Shown: positions 44,293-53,935, numbered from the stretch's first letter. The stretch: 55,622 nucleotides of DNA from Desulfocurvus sp. (GCA_020692325.1 JAIMKR010000004.1:1-55622); one strand, 5' to 3'. The notes: a model not told the origin generated them from the letters alone. Numbers and translations: made by a program.

Positions 44293-44967
44293 ATGCAGTA
44301 CAACGACACGAAGCGCTATCGGGTGCTTTTGGCAGAGGACCACGCCCTGCTGCGCCAGAGCCTGAAGGCCTATCTCGAAACCCAGGGGTCCTGCGAAGTT
44401 GTCGGGCAGGCCCAGGACGGTCGCGCCGCAATGCGGCTGTATGGCGAACTCCGCCCGGACATCGTGCTCATGGACCTCTCCATGCCCGGAGTGGACGGCA
44501 TGGTGGCCGTCAAGTCCATCAAGCGCGACTTTCCGGAGGCGCGCATAATCGCCCTCACCGCCCACCGCAGCGAGGATTACCTGCACGCCGCGCTGGATTC
44601 CGGGGTGGACGGCTACGTGGTGAAGGCCGCCAGCGCTGAGGACCTGCTCACGGCCATCCGCGCTGTGTGCAACGGAGAGGCCTACGTGAGCCCGGAAGTC
44701 TCGGCCACGCTCATCAACGGCTATCTGCGCGGCAGCCGGACGGAGCGCACCTCCCCCATCGACGGACTGACCGCCCGCGAACGGCACATCCTCAAGTTGG
44801 TGCTCCAGGGTTTCAAGAACAAGGAAATCGCCAAGAAGCTCTTCCTCTCCACACGCACGGTGGAAAAACACCGCGCCAATTTCATGAAAAAACTCGACGT
44901 GCACAACCTGCATCAGGTGCGCAGCTTCGTGAAAATGCACAGCGTCGATATGGAGAAGGAATTCTAG
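44293..44967 (+). CDS. NarL/FixJ-type response regulator
   Basis: A 224-residue two-component regulator. The receiver domain (10-125) has the acidic pocket AEDH, phospho-acceptor Asp61 in IVLMDLSMPG, Thr in ALTAHRS and Lys in YVVKAAS. A LuxR-type helix-turn-helix follows: LTARERHILKLVLQGFKNKEIA then LFLSTRTVEKHRANFMKKL. ATG 44293 has AAGGTGA upstream. No histidine kinase gene is adjacent, so the partner is unknown. A clear terminator ends the gene. Confidence 0.94.
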   Translation: MQYNDTKRYRVLLAEDHALLRQSLKAYLETQGSCEVVGQAQDGRAAMRLYGELRPDIVLMDLSMPGVDGMVAVKSIKRDFPEARIIALTAHRSEDYLHAALDSGVDGYVVKAASAEDLLTAIRAVCNGEAYVSPEVSATLINGYLRGSRTERTSPIDGLTARERHILKLVLQGFKNKEIAKKLFLSTRTVEKHRANFMKKLDVHNLHQVRSFVKMHSVDMEKEF

Positions 44968-45007
44968 ACGGCAAAAACGCGTTCCGAACACCATGGGAAC
45001 CCAAAAG

Positions 45008-45042
45008 CGGCCGGACCCGAGAGGGCTTCCGGCCGTTTTTTT
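45008..45042 (+). terminator. Rho-independent terminator of the response-regulator gene
   Basis: CGGCCGGA (45008-45015) pairs with TCCGGCCG (45028-45035), followed by seven T. Confidence 0.9.
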
Positions 45043-45056
45043 GCGCCCGCCCCCCG

Positions 45057-45084
45057 TTGACATCCCCTCGACCCTGCTTACCTT
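45057..45084 (+). promoter_or_regulatory. Candidate groESL promoter
   Basis: TTGACA (45057-45062), a 16-base spacer and TACCTT (45079-45084). The -10 is weak. Neither a CIRCE element (TTAGCACTC-N9-GAGTGCTAA) nor a convincing sigma-32 promoter was seen between the terminator at 45042 and groES. Confidence 0.35.
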
Positions 45085-45184
45085 TCACATCGCCCGAGAC
45101 GGACCGCAAGTTCATACATGCGCGGTGAGCCAGCCGCCCGGTCCAACGGGGAATCATCACACACACCCTTGAGGAGGAGTCTCA

Positions 45185-45460
45185 ATGAAACTCGCACCCT
45201 TGCATGACCGCGTCATCATCCAGCGCCTGCCCGAGGAGGAGAAGACAGCCGGCGGCATCATCATCCCCGACAGCGCCAAGGAACGCCCCATGCGCGGAAC
45301 CGTCGTGGCCGCCGGACCCGGCACCACGAAAGTCAAGATGCAGGTGAAGAAAGGAGACATGGTGCTTTTCGCCAAGTACGCCGGAGCCGAATTCAAGCTG
45401 GACGGCGAGGAATGCGTCATCATGCGCCAGGAAGAGATCCTGGCGGTCATCGAGAAATAG
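45185..45460 (+). CDS. groES: Co-chaperonin GroES
   Basis: The 91-residue lid of the chaperonin: [33 protein letters not shown] includes the mobile GroEL-binding loop with the GGIIIP motif, then GTVVAAGPG and [22 protein letters not shown] ribosome site precedes the ATG. GroEL follows after 40 bases on the same transcript. Confidence 0.98.
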   Translation: MKLAPLHDRVIIQRLPEEEKTAGGIIIPDSAKERPMRGTVVAAGPGTTKVKMQVKKGDMVLFAKYAGAEFKLDGEECVIMRQEEILAVIEK

Positions 45461-45494
45461 CGATACGCGCAAAAATTGACGAGACAGGAGCTGA

Positions 45495-47096
<1,602 letters not shown>

Positions 47097-47126
47097 CATA
47101 CGCGGGAACGACACGATCCGCGTTTT

Positions 47127-47158
47127 GGCCGGGCCCGCAAGGGTCCGGCCTTTTTTTT
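47127..47158 (+). terminator. Rho-independent terminator of groESL
   Basis: GGCCGGGCCC (47127-47136) pairs with GGGTCCGGCC (47141-47150) with one G-U pair and a GCAA tetraloop, followed by eight T. Confidence 0.95.
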
Positions 47159-47247
47159 CGCGCGGCGCTGGCGGATGGGCTTGATCGCGCGCGGGGATAT
47201 GGTATGCAGGGAAATCCCTCCGCACCACCCTTCGCAAGGAGACGTTC

Positions 47248-47649
47248 ATGGCCCCAATCGAATGGAGCCCGACGCTGGAGCTCGGCATCAAAAATCTGGA
47301 CGATCAGCACCGGGAGCTCATCGAAGCCCTGAACACCCTGCTCGCCGCGCGGCGGGCGGGAACCAGGGCCTGCTCCGCGCGGGACGTCGTCACCCGGTTG
47401 CGCGCCTTCGCCGACGCGCACTTCCACATTGAGGAGGGGTACATGCGGGCCTTCGGCTACCCCGACGCGAAGACGCACCAGCAGGAACACCAGGATTACC
47501 TGGCCGCTGTGGACCGGCTGGAGGCGGCCTGCGCTGGCGGCGCGGGCAACCCGGAGGCGGCGCTCGGCTTCCTCGAAACCTGGATACGCGGGCACCTGCC
47601 CGGCGCGGATCGCCGCCTGGGGCGCTTTCTGTACGACTATCTGCGCTGA
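47248..47649 (+). CDS. Bacteriohemerythrin
   Basis: A 133-residue di-iron O2-binding protein. The iron ligands are all in place: His in LDDQHRELI, His and Glu in HFHIEEGYM, two His in HQQEHQDYL, and His/Asp in RGHLPGAD. The protein starts MAPIEWSPTLELGI, typical of stand-alone bacteriohemerythrins, which store or sense oxygen or detoxify it and may react with NO. CAAGGAGA precedes the ATG. A cupin, a ferredoxin and hcp lie next to it on the opposite strand, forming a redox-stress neighbourhood. Confidence 0.95.
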   Translation: MAPIEWSPTLELGIKNLDDQHRELIEALNTLLAARRAGTRACSARDVVTRLRAFADAHFHIEEGYMRAFGYPDAKTHQQEHQDYLAAVDRLEAACAGGAGNPEAALGFLETWIRGHLPGADRRLGRFLYDYLR

Positions 47650-47662
47650 GGCGGCTGGGACG

Positions 47663-47974
47663 CTAAATGGGCGGGGCGATGGTCACGAGCGCCCGCATGT
47701 CCGTCAGCGCGCCGATGCCGTGGCGCACGGCGATGGGGCACACCAGCGTGTCGCCCGGACCGGCGGGCGTCTTGCCCAACTCGGACAGGAATTCGCCACG
47801 CCCCTCCAACACGGTGAGGACCAGCTCGCCCTCCACGTCGTGGCTGTGTAGGGGCAGCCCCTGCCCGGCCTTGAAGGTGAGACAAAGCACCTTCACGTGC
47901 TCGCTCTCATGCACAAGGGCGATGTTCGGCGCGCCCTCACGAAAGGTGTTTTCGAAAAGTCTGGCAATCTTCAT
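47663..47974 (-). CDS. Small cupin-domain protein
   Basis: A 103-residue cupin with motif 1 LPLHSHDVEGELVLTVLEGRGEF (His, His, Glu) and motif 2 AGPGDTLVCPIAVRHGI (final His). ACCTCC complement gives GGAGGTT before the ATG. It is convergent with the bacteriohemerythrin gene, with 13 bases between stops. It may be cotranscribed with the ferredoxin/hcp unit upstream, though the repeat array between them makes that uncertain. Substrate unknown. Confidence 0.86.
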   Translation of the reverse strand: MKIARLFENTFREGAPNIALVHESEHVKVLCLTFKAGQGLPLHSHDVEGELVLTVLEGRGEFLSELGKTPAGPGDTLVCPIAVRHGIGALTDMRALVTIAPPI

Positions 47975-48016
47975 GATGAACCTCCATGCGCATTGAGGTC
48001 AGGGGTGGTGACGAGG

Positions 48017-48406
48017 CCCGGCCCCTTGGAACCCCGATCACGGAAAGCCACGCTCCACCTACGCAGGGTCCAGGGGGGCGCGTAGCCCACTGGCCGCCGG
48101 AAGCATTCCAACGCCACGACGTCGTGCCGGGGAGACATGCTCCCAGGTCCAGGGGCTGCCCGCCCCTGGAAACCCCGGTCATGGAAATCCTCGCCTCCCC
48201 TGTACGCAGGGTCCAGGGGGCGCGTAGCCCACTGGCCGCCGGAGGCATTCCAACGCCACGACGTCGTGCCGGGGAGACATGCTCCGCAGGTCCAGGGGCT
48301 GCCCGCCCCTGGAAACCCCGGTCACAAAAATCCACGCTCCCCTATACGCAGGGTCCAGGGGGCCGTAGCCCATTGGCCGCCGGAGGCATTCCAACACCAC
48401 GACGTG
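48017..48406. repeat. Tandem array of a ~143-bp intergenic repeat (about 2.7 copies)
   Basis: Copies begin with GGGTCCAGGGGG at 48065, 48209 and 48351 (periods 144 and 142); a partial copy precedes the first. Each unit has the core ACTGGCCGCCGGA(A/G)GCATTCCAAC, a CACGACGTCGTG palindrome, GGAGACATGCTCC and CCAGGGGCTGCCCGCCCCTGG. Copies differ at a few positions only. The core links it to the 13.1-13.3 kb and 55.4 kb repeats. No gene is supported in 47975-48437. Confidence 0.85.
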
Positions 48407-48437
48407 CAGACTCGAGCACGTTCCCGCCGTTGAGCCA

Positions 48438-49265
48438 TCACAGCCTCAGCTGTTTGAGTCCTTCCGCCCCCACCGTCTGGATGCGCCCCTCGCGGGTGAT
48501 GACGACGGTATGCGCGGGCACAGTCTTGCCGCTGGCGGCCACGGCCCGGGCGGCGATGGGCTCCAGCGCCGCGCAGCACGGCACCTCCATGCGCAGCACG
48601 GTGATGTCGCGGATGTCGTTGGCGCGCAGAATCTCCGTCAGCTTGGCCACGGCGGCGGCCGAGTCGTCGAACTTTGGGCAGCCCAGCAGCAGCACCCGGC
48701 CGGGCAAAAAGCGCTCATGGAACCCCGGGAAGGCAGGCGGAACGCAATCGGCCGTGAACAACAGACTGGCCTCGCGGAGGAACGGCGCGGTGGGCGGCAC
48801 CAGCCGCAGTTGAATGGGCCAGTGCGACACCCCGGGACCGGCCTGCTCGCGCGGGATGTTGGACTCGCGGCAGCTGGGAGCATCCGACGGGGCGGCCGAT
48901 GCGGACCGGTTCAGGCTCATGGCCGCGCTCCCGGGACAGCCATGCGGCGCACCATTGGTCATCCCTGCGCCAAGCCGCAGGCTCGCCGGATCGGGCATGT
49001 GATCTGGCGCGGAGCGACCCTGCGCCGCCAAATGCGAGGTCACGGCGGCGGGGTCGAAATCTCCGACTTCCACCTCAACGATCCTGAGCGCGCCGGTGGG
49101 GCACTCGCCCAGGCACGCCCCCAGACCGTCGCAAAACACCTCGTTCACCAGCCTGGCCTTGCCGTCGATGATGGCCAACGCGCCCTCGGCGCAGCCGGTG
49201 ACGCAGTTGCCGCAGCCGTTGCAAAGCTCCTCGTCGATGCGGATGAGCTGACGGGTCGCCTTCAT
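48438..49265 (-). CDS. 4Fe-4S ferredoxin partner of Hcp
   Basis: A 275-residue iron-sulfur protein. The N-terminus holds two cluster-binding sets: ELCNGCGNCVTGCAEGAL and VFCDGLGACLGECPTGAL. After a long, disordered linker (about residues 85-165, rich in Ser, Ala and Pro) comes a conserved C-terminal domain with FLPGRVLLLGCPKFDD and RMEVPCCAALEPI, adding more Cys. This is the protein found beside hcp in Desulfovibrio, expected to deliver electrons for reduction of NO or hydroxylamine. It follows hcp by 74 bases with a hairpin in between. Confidence 0.92.
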   Translation of the reverse strand: MKATRQLIRIDEELCNGCGNCVTGCAEGALAIIDGKARLVNEVFCDGLGACLGECPTGALRIVEVEVGDFDPAAVTSHLAAQGRSAPDHMPDPASLRLGAGMTNGAPHGCPGSAAMSLNRSASAAPSDAPSCRESNIPREQAGPGVSHWPIQLRLVPPTAPFLREASLLFTADCVPPAFPGFHERFLPGRVLLLGCPKFDDSAAAVAKLTEILRANDIRDITVLRMEVPCCAALEPIAARAVAASGKTVPAHTVVITREGRIQTVGAEGLKQLRL

Positions 49266-49283
49266 GTTTGCCTCCCTATGAGG

Positions 49284-49316
49284 GGGCGCGGGAGTGTTCG
49301 TCAGGCCCCCGCGCCC
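49284..49316 (-). promoter_or_regulatory. Intercistronic stem-loop between hcp and the ferredoxin gene
   Basis: GGGCGCGGG (49284-49292) pairs with CCCGCGCCC (49308-49316). No T-run follows on the minus strand, so it is more likely an mRNA-stabilising or partial-termination element than a full terminator. Confidence 0.5.
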
Positions 49317-49339
49317 TGTGGAGTCGAGGAGCGTTCGTT

Positions 49340-50965
49340 CTAGCCGAGAATGGCCTTCAAGTCCTCCTCGGGCGTGCCAATGGGCTTGATCTCGAAGGTC
49401 TTGACCAGGAAGGACAGGACGTTCGGCGAGAGGAAGGCCGGCAGGCTGGGTCCGAGGCGGATGTTCTTGATGCCGAGACTCAGCAGGGTCAGCAGGATGG
49501 CCATGGCCTTCTGCTCGTACCAGCTGAGGATGAGCGAGAGTGGCAGCTCATTGACGCCGCAGTTGAAGGCCTTGGCCAGGGCCAGGGCGATCTGCACGGC
49601 CGAGTACGCGTCGTTGCACTGGCCAACGTCCAGCAGGCGGGGAATGCCGCCAATGTCGCCAAGCTGCTTGTCGAAGAAGCGGAACTTGCCGCAAGCCAGC
49701 GTGAGCACCACGGTGTCCGCCGGGGTCTTCTCCACGAACTCGGTGTAGTAGTTGCGGCCGGGCTTGGCCCCGTCGCAGCCGCCCACCAGGAAGAAATGGC
49801 GGATCTTGCCAGCCTTCACGGCGTCGATGACCGCCGGGGCCACGCCCAGCACGGCGTTGCGGGCGAAGCCCACGTTCACCGTGCCGCGATCCAGATCATC
49901 GGTGAAGCCGGGCATGGCCAGCGCCTTGTCGATGACGGCGGAGAAATCGCCGTTCTTGACGTGCTCCGCGCCCGGCCAGCCCACGAGCCCGGTGGTGAAG
50001 ATGTTGTCCAGGTAGCTTGCGGCCGGCTTCTGGATGCAGTTGGTGGTCATGAGGATGGCCCCGGGGAAGGCGGCGAACTCCTTGAGCTGGTTCTGCCAAG
50101 CCGTGCCATAGTGACCAAAGAAGTGCTTGTGCGCCTTCAGCTTGGGGTAGCCGTGGCAGGGCAGCATCTCACCGTGGGTGTAGACGTCGATGCCTTTGCC
50201 CTCGGTTTGCTCCAGCAGGGTCTCCAGGTCCTTCAGGTCGTGGCCGGAGACGAGGATGCACTTGCCCTTGCGGTGGCCGAGGGGAACGGCCGTGGGGACC
50301 GGATGCCCGTAGGTTCCGGTGTTGGCGGCGTCGAGCAGCTCCATGGCGCGCAGGTTGGCCTTGCCGCAACGCATGGCCATGTCGATCCAGGCGTTGAGGT
50401 CCAGATCGTCGCGCAGGGCGCTCGACAACCCCTCGTAGATGAAGGCGGCCACGGAGCCATCGTACTGGCCAAGAATATCCGCATGGTCGGCGTAGGCGGC
50501 CACGCCCTTGATGCCGTAGATGACGGTCTGCTTGAGGGACTGGGTGTCCAGGTTCTTGTCGGCCATGACGGGAATGCCGTGGGTCTCGCCCTGTTTCACC
50601 AGCCCGGCCAGATCGCCGGCGGGCGTGAAGGAGAGCGCCTCGCATGAGGGCGGAACCACGCCGAGCGGGGCCAGACGCGCCTTCATGCACTCGCGCAGTT
50701 CCACGGCCTTGTTGATGAGTTCGGGGAAGCGCGCGGGGTCGAAATTCACGTTGGTCAGCGTGCTGAACACGGCGCGGTAAATGAACCGGTCGGTGTCCTT
50801 GTCCTGCACGCCCTTCTCGGCGGCGGCGTGGGCAGCCACGGAAAGTCCCTGGCAGGCGTAGATGAGAAGATCCTGCAGGGCGGCGACTTCAGGCTGCTTG
50901 CCGCACACGCCCAGCTGCGTGCATCCGGTACCCTTGGCGGTCTGTTCACACTGAAAGCAAAACAT
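49340..50965 (-). CDS. hcp: Hybrid cluster protein (hydroxylamine/NO reductase)
   Basis: A 541-residue enzyme with a hybrid Fe-S-O cluster that reduces NO or hydroxylamine and also acts in nitrosylation. The N-terminal cluster ligands are Cys3, Cys6, Cys15 and Cys21 (CFQCEQTAKGTGCTQLGVC), the spacing of class I proteins from strict anaerobes. Hybrid-cluster segments further on include SGHDLKDLE, THGEMLPCHGYPKLK, TTNCIQKP and DVGQCNDAYSAV. An AGGAGG site precedes the ATG. Its promoter carries an FNR/HcpR-type palindrome. Confidence 0.97.
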   Translation of the reverse strand: MFCFQCEQTAKGTGCTQLGVCGKQPEVAALQDLLIYACQGLSVAAHAAAEKGVQDKDTDRFIYRAVFSTLTNVNFDPARFPELINKAVELRECMKARLAPLGVVPPSCEALSFTPAGDLAGLVKQGETHGIPVMADKNLDTQSLKQTVIYGIKGVAAYADHADILGQYDGSVAAFIYEGLSSALRDDLDLNAWIDMAMRCGKANLRAMELLDAANTGTYGHPVPTAVPLGHRKGKCILVSGHDLKDLETLLEQTEGKGIDVYTHGEMLPCHGYPKLKAHKHFFGHYGTAWQNQLKEFAAFPGAILMTTNCIQKPAASYLDNIFTTGLVGWPGAEHVKNGDFSAVIDKALAMPGFTDDLDRGTVNVGFARNAVLGVAPAVIDAVKAGKIRHFFLVGGCDGAKPGRNYYTEFVEKTPADTVVLTLACGKFRFFDKQLGDIGGIPRLLDVGQCNDAYSAVQIALALAKAFNCGVNELPLSLILSWYEQKAMAILLTLLSLGIKNIRLGPSLPAFLSPNVLSFLVKTFEIKPIGTPEEDLKAILG

Positions 50966-51035
50966 GGCTGCCTCCTGGCGGTATGGGTTGGCTTTTTCGC
51001 GCGGGATGAGGGGGGGGAGCCCACCCGCAGGATCA

Positions 51036-51077
51036 GAATTAGGCCAAGTGTTGCACAGATTCCTTGACTTGTGTCAA
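51036..51077 (-). promoter_or_regulatory. hcp promoter with HcpR/FNR-type operator
   Basis: On the minus strand, TTGACACAAGTCAA (51077-51064) is a perfect TTGAC-N4-GTCAA inverted repeat. A -10 box TAATTC lies at 51041-51036. The centre of the palindrome is 32 bases from the centre of the -10, which places it at about -41.5, the class II activator position of CRP/FNR-family proteins. The hcp ATG is about 65 bases beyond the expected start of transcription. Confidence 0.75.
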
Positions 51078-51094
51078 TGGGGATGGTCGCACGC

Positions 51095-51122
51095 AAAAAA
51101 AACCCGAGGCGGATGCCCCGGG
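51095..51122 (-). terminator. Terminator of the polyamine operon
   Basis: On the minus strand, CCCGGGGC pairs with GCCTCGGG (one G-U pair, ATCC loop; 51122-51103), followed by eight T (51102-51095), 33 bases after the agmatine deiminase stop. Confidence 0.9.
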
Positions 51123-51154
51123 CAAGTTCGAGAAAGGAAGGAAACGCCGATATT

Positions 51155-52207
51155 CTACCCGGCCGGCTCCTGCCTGGTCAGACAATGGATGGTGCCCAGG
51201 CCCCACACGAGGTCCACGGCGTGGATGCCGACCACCGGCCGGTCGAAGAGTTCAGCGAGGATGCCCAGCGCGATGCGGTCGTTCGCATCGTTGAAGGTGG
51301 GCACGAGCACGGCCGCATTGGTGATGAGGAAGTTGGCGTAGCTGGCCGGCAGGCGCATGCCGTCAAAGTAGAGCGGCGCGGGCATGGGCAGGCGCGCCAC
51401 CTCGGGACGCGAACCGTCCTCCAGGCGCGCGGACTCCAGACGCTCGCGGTTCTCCTCCAGAATGGCGTGATTCTCGTCCGCCGGATTTTTCTCCTCGCAG
51501 AGCACCAGCGTGCGGGCATCGACGAAGCGGCAGAAGTCGTCCACATGGCCGTGAGTGTCGTCGCCCTTGATGCCGTTCGCCAGCCAGATGGTGTTCGGCG
51601 CGCCGAGGGCCGAAGCGAACACCGCCTCGTAGTCCGCGTGGGTGAAGCCGGGATTGCGCACCTGCACCTCGGGGTCCAGGCAACACTCCTCGGTGGTGAC
51701 GAGCGTTCCGCGTCCGTTGATGTCCAGCGCGCCGCCCTCGAGGGTGACGAGCCGGCCGGCGCGGGTCGCGGGCGCGTAGTCCAGGCCCAGCAGCCGCGCG
51801 ATGGTTTCCGGCACCTTGGCGTCGCGGACGAAGTCCGGGTACTTGCTCCAGGCGTCGAACCCGAAGCCGGCCACGGCGACCTTGCCGCCGCGCTCCACGA
51901 AGCACGGACCGCAGTCGCGCATCCAGCCGCGATCGGTGGGGATGACGTGGAAGTCCACGCGCGAGAGGTCCACGTGGGCCTTTTTCAACTGTCCGCGCGC
52001 ACGCGCCTCCACCGCGGGGGAGCACACGAGCACACGAGCGCGCTCACGCCCCGGCGCGCCGGCGATCTTGCGGATGATCTCGGCGAAGGCCCAGGGCATG
52101 GGCTGGAACTTGCCCGGCCAGTCACGCGGATTCTGCGGCCACGTTATCCAGGTGGCGGCATGGGGCTCCCACTCCGCCGGCAGCCGGGCGGCGTTCTGCG
52201 CGCCCAT
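51155..52207 (-). CDS. aguA: Agmatine deiminase
   Basis: Converts agmatine to N-carbamoylputrescine and ammonia. The 350-residue protein is a porphyromonas-type peptidylarginine deiminase family member: EWEPHAATWITWPQN at the N-terminus, GWMRDCGPCFV with the catalytic Asp, GDDTHGHVDDFCRFV with the catalytic His, and the nucleophilic Cys in GTIHCLTRQ near residue 342. ATG 52207 lies two bases after the stop of the deoxyhypusine-synthase-like gene, so it is the last gene of the three-gene operon. Agmatine is supplied by the arginine decarboxylase at the operon start. Confidence 0.93.
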   Translation of the reverse strand: MGAQNAARLPAEWEPHAATWITWPQNPRDWPGKFQPMPWAFAEIIRKIAGAPGRERARVLVCSPAVEARARGQLKKAHVDLSRVDFHVIPTDRGWMRDCGPCFVERGGKVAVAGFGFDAWSKYPDFVRDAKVPETIARLLGLDYAPATRAGRLVTLEGGALDINGRGTLVTTEECCLDPEVQVRNPGFTHADYEAVFASALGAPNTIWLANGIKGDDTHGHVDDFCRFVDARTLVLCEEKNPADENHAILEENRERLESARLEDGSRPEVARLPMPAPLYFDGMRLPASYANFLITNAAVLVPTFNDANDRIALGILAELFDRPVVGIHAVDLVWGLGTIHCLTRQEPAG

Positions 52208-52209
52208 GG

Positions 52210-53304
52210 TTACTTTCCGGCGGCCGCCGCCTTCTTGGCCAGGCGGTCCTGCAGGCCCTTGATGAGGATGGGCCAGGCGATGGTGGCGTCGGCGTGGACC
52301 TCGGCGAAACGTCCGCCCTCGGCGGGCGGCACGAACTTGCCCCAGCTGATGCCCTCCTGATAGGTGCAACCGGACAGGCCGCCCCAATGCACCGGCTCCG
52401 GACAGATGCGGATGGCGTAGGAAAAACGCCGCGGCGGCAGGTCGCGCTCCAGGCGGTCGCTCATGACATCGAAGAACGGGCCGATCTGCTGCGCCCAGTT
52501 GCGCGGCACGCCGCCGCCGATGGTGAAGATGGCCATCTTCTTCGCGCCGTACATCTTGCGCGAGTAGCTGAAGAGATCGAGGAACGGGTTGAACTGGAAG
52601 GGCAGGTCCCCGGGCTCGCGGCCGCCCTCGAGGTGTCCGAAGTCGCGCGAAAGGATGGCGCAGGCCACGTCCAACGCCAGCTCGGAATCGGTGAAGGCCG
52701 GGATGTAGACCGGCACGCCCTTGTTGTACGCGCTCTTGAGAATGCCGGGGCCTTCGTACTTCTCGGCCAGGTGCTTGCCGATGGCGCGGCAGATGAGTTC
52801 GCTGGACAGGTGCGTGACCTTGTCCTCGTCCATGAGCTTGCCCATCACCTCGCGCATGACCAGCTCGGCCTGCGTGAAGTTGGTCTCCGGCTCCAGGGTG
52901 TCGTACACACGGTTGTAACCGGCGTCGAACAGCGCCTTGTCCGGCACGCCGGAATCGTACTTGAAATGTTTGAGCCCGAGCGACTCGATGAAGCCGTGGG
53001 CCATGAGCGCGCCGGTGGAAACCACCACATCGAGCCAGCCCTCGTCGATCATCTTGATGATGAGCTTGCTCTGCTTGGCCACGGTCATCGCGCCGGAGAA
53101 GGTGCCAACCACCACGCAGTCGGGGTCGGACACCATGGCCTCCAACACGTCGAGAGCCTCGCCCAGGCTGCGGCCGGCGAAGGCGGTGCGCCCCATGGCG
53201 GTGAGCAGCTCGTCAAAATCATTGATGGCGTCCGGGTCGAGCGTGGTGAGGGGGGTGAGGTGATCCTCGACGGCGTTGTGCAGCTTGCGCTTGATGGTGG
53301 ACAT
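52210..53304 (-). CDS. Deoxyhypusine-synthase-like protein
   Basis: A 364-residue NAD-dependent aminobutyl-transferase-like enzyme. Family features: VVVGTFSGAMT nucleotide-binding start, VVVSTGALMAHGFIESLG, IPAFTDSELALDVA, FTIGGGVPRNWAQQIGP, and the catalytic Lys323 in GISWGKF. Bacteria have no eIF5A substrate for hypusine, so bacterial homologues are thought to make homospermidine or a related polyamine from spermidine or putrescine. Between arginine decarboxylase and agmatine deiminase its substrate should be a product of that pathway. AAGGAAGG precedes the ATG, and a hairpin lies between it and the decarboxylase gene. Confidence 0.92.
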   Translation of the reverse strand: MSTIKRKLHNAVEDHLTPLTTLDPDAINDFDELLTAMGRTAFAGRSLGEALDVLEAMVSDPDCVVVGTFSGAMTVAKQSKLIIKMIDEGWLDVVVSTGALMAHGFIESLGLKHFKYDSGVPDKALFDAGYNRVYDTLEPETNFTQAELVMREVMGKLMDEDKVTHLSSELICRAIGKHLAEKYEGPGILKSAYNKGVPVYIPAFTDSELALDVACAILSRDFGHLEGGREPGDLPFQFNPFLDLFSYSRKMYGAKKMAIFTIGGGVPRNWAQQIGPFFDVMSDRLERDLPPRRFSYAIRICPEPVHWGGLSGCTYQEGISWGKFVPPAEGGRFAEVHADATIAWPILIKGLQDRLAKKAAAAGK

Positions 53305-53322
53305 GCGGCCTTCCTTATGACA

Positions 53323-53358
53323 GGGCCTCCCGCCTCCGGTGAAGGGAGCGGGAGGCCC
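53323..53358 (-). promoter_or_regulatory. Intercistronic stem-loop after the arginine decarboxylase gene
   Basis: GGGCCTCCCGC (53323-53333) pairs perfectly with GCGGGAGGCCC (53348-53358). No T-run follows on the minus strand. It lies between the first and second genes of the operon and could lower or stabilise downstream expression. Confidence 0.55.
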
Positions 53359-53380
53359 ATGGTTGCGGTGCGGAATGGAT

Positions 53381-53935
53381 CTAGAAGGTGAAGACGACGG
53401 CGGCCACGGTGGTGGTCCACATGTTGGCCGCGCCCGCGGCGGAGACCGCCGCGGAGAATGAGTCGATGATCTTGCCGCTCATGAGGTAGACCTCGCGGCG
53501 CTCATCGTAGCCGATCTCGGGATCGAAATCGACGCCGAGAGTGGTGGCGAGCATGGTGGAGGCCAGATCCTCGGCGAAGTCGCCCAGCTCCTTCACTTCC
53601 TCGCCGAAGCTGTGGTGCTCGGAAATGTAGCCGTAGTGCTCCTTGTCGGCGGGGATGGCCATGCCCACGGCCGAGCCGACCAGCCGGCCCTTCTCGTTGG
53701 TCTGGTTGCGCGCCATGACGCAGAAGGTGACCTGCCCGGAGTGCAGGGCCTTCTGCCCCTCTTCCAGAGTCACCAGCTCGCAGTTGGGCGGATAGATGCT
53801 CGACACATAGACCAGGTTCTGCTTTTCGATGCCCGCCTCACGCAGGGCCAGCTCGAAGGATTGCAATTTGTTCTTGTGGACGCCCACGCCCTTCGTGAAG
53901 AAGGCGTGGGTGGGAACCATGGGGTATGCGGCCAT
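53381..53935 (-). CDS. Pyruvoyl-dependent arginine decarboxylase
   Basis: Decarboxylates arginine to agmatine using a pyruvoyl group formed by self-cleavage. The 184-residue proenzyme carries [11 protein letters not shown]: cleavage between Ser45 and Ser46 leaves the pyruvoyl on the alpha chain. Further typical segments are [24 protein letters not shown] and [18 protein letters not shown] precedes ATG 53935. It is the first gene of the operon with the deoxyhypusine-synthase-like and agmatine deiminase genes. Confidence 0.94.
   Translation of the reverse strand: MAAYPMVPTHAFFTKGVGVHKNKLQSFELALREAGIEKQNLVYVSSIYPPNCELVTLEEGQKALHSGQVTFCVMARNQTNEKGRLVGSAVGMAIPADKEHYGYISEHHSFGEEVKELGDFAEDLASTMLATTLGVDFDPEIGYDERREVYLMSGKIIDSFSAAVSAAGAANMWTTTVAAVVFTF

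Noticed and set aside
48017-48406. A CRISPR array
   Set aside because: The repeat period is about 143 bases and the intervening sequence is itself repeated, with no unique spacers and no cas genes.
47986-48813. A 275-codon frame across the repeat array
   Set aside because: It is made of translated repeats and the antisense of the ferredoxin gene; no ribosome site.
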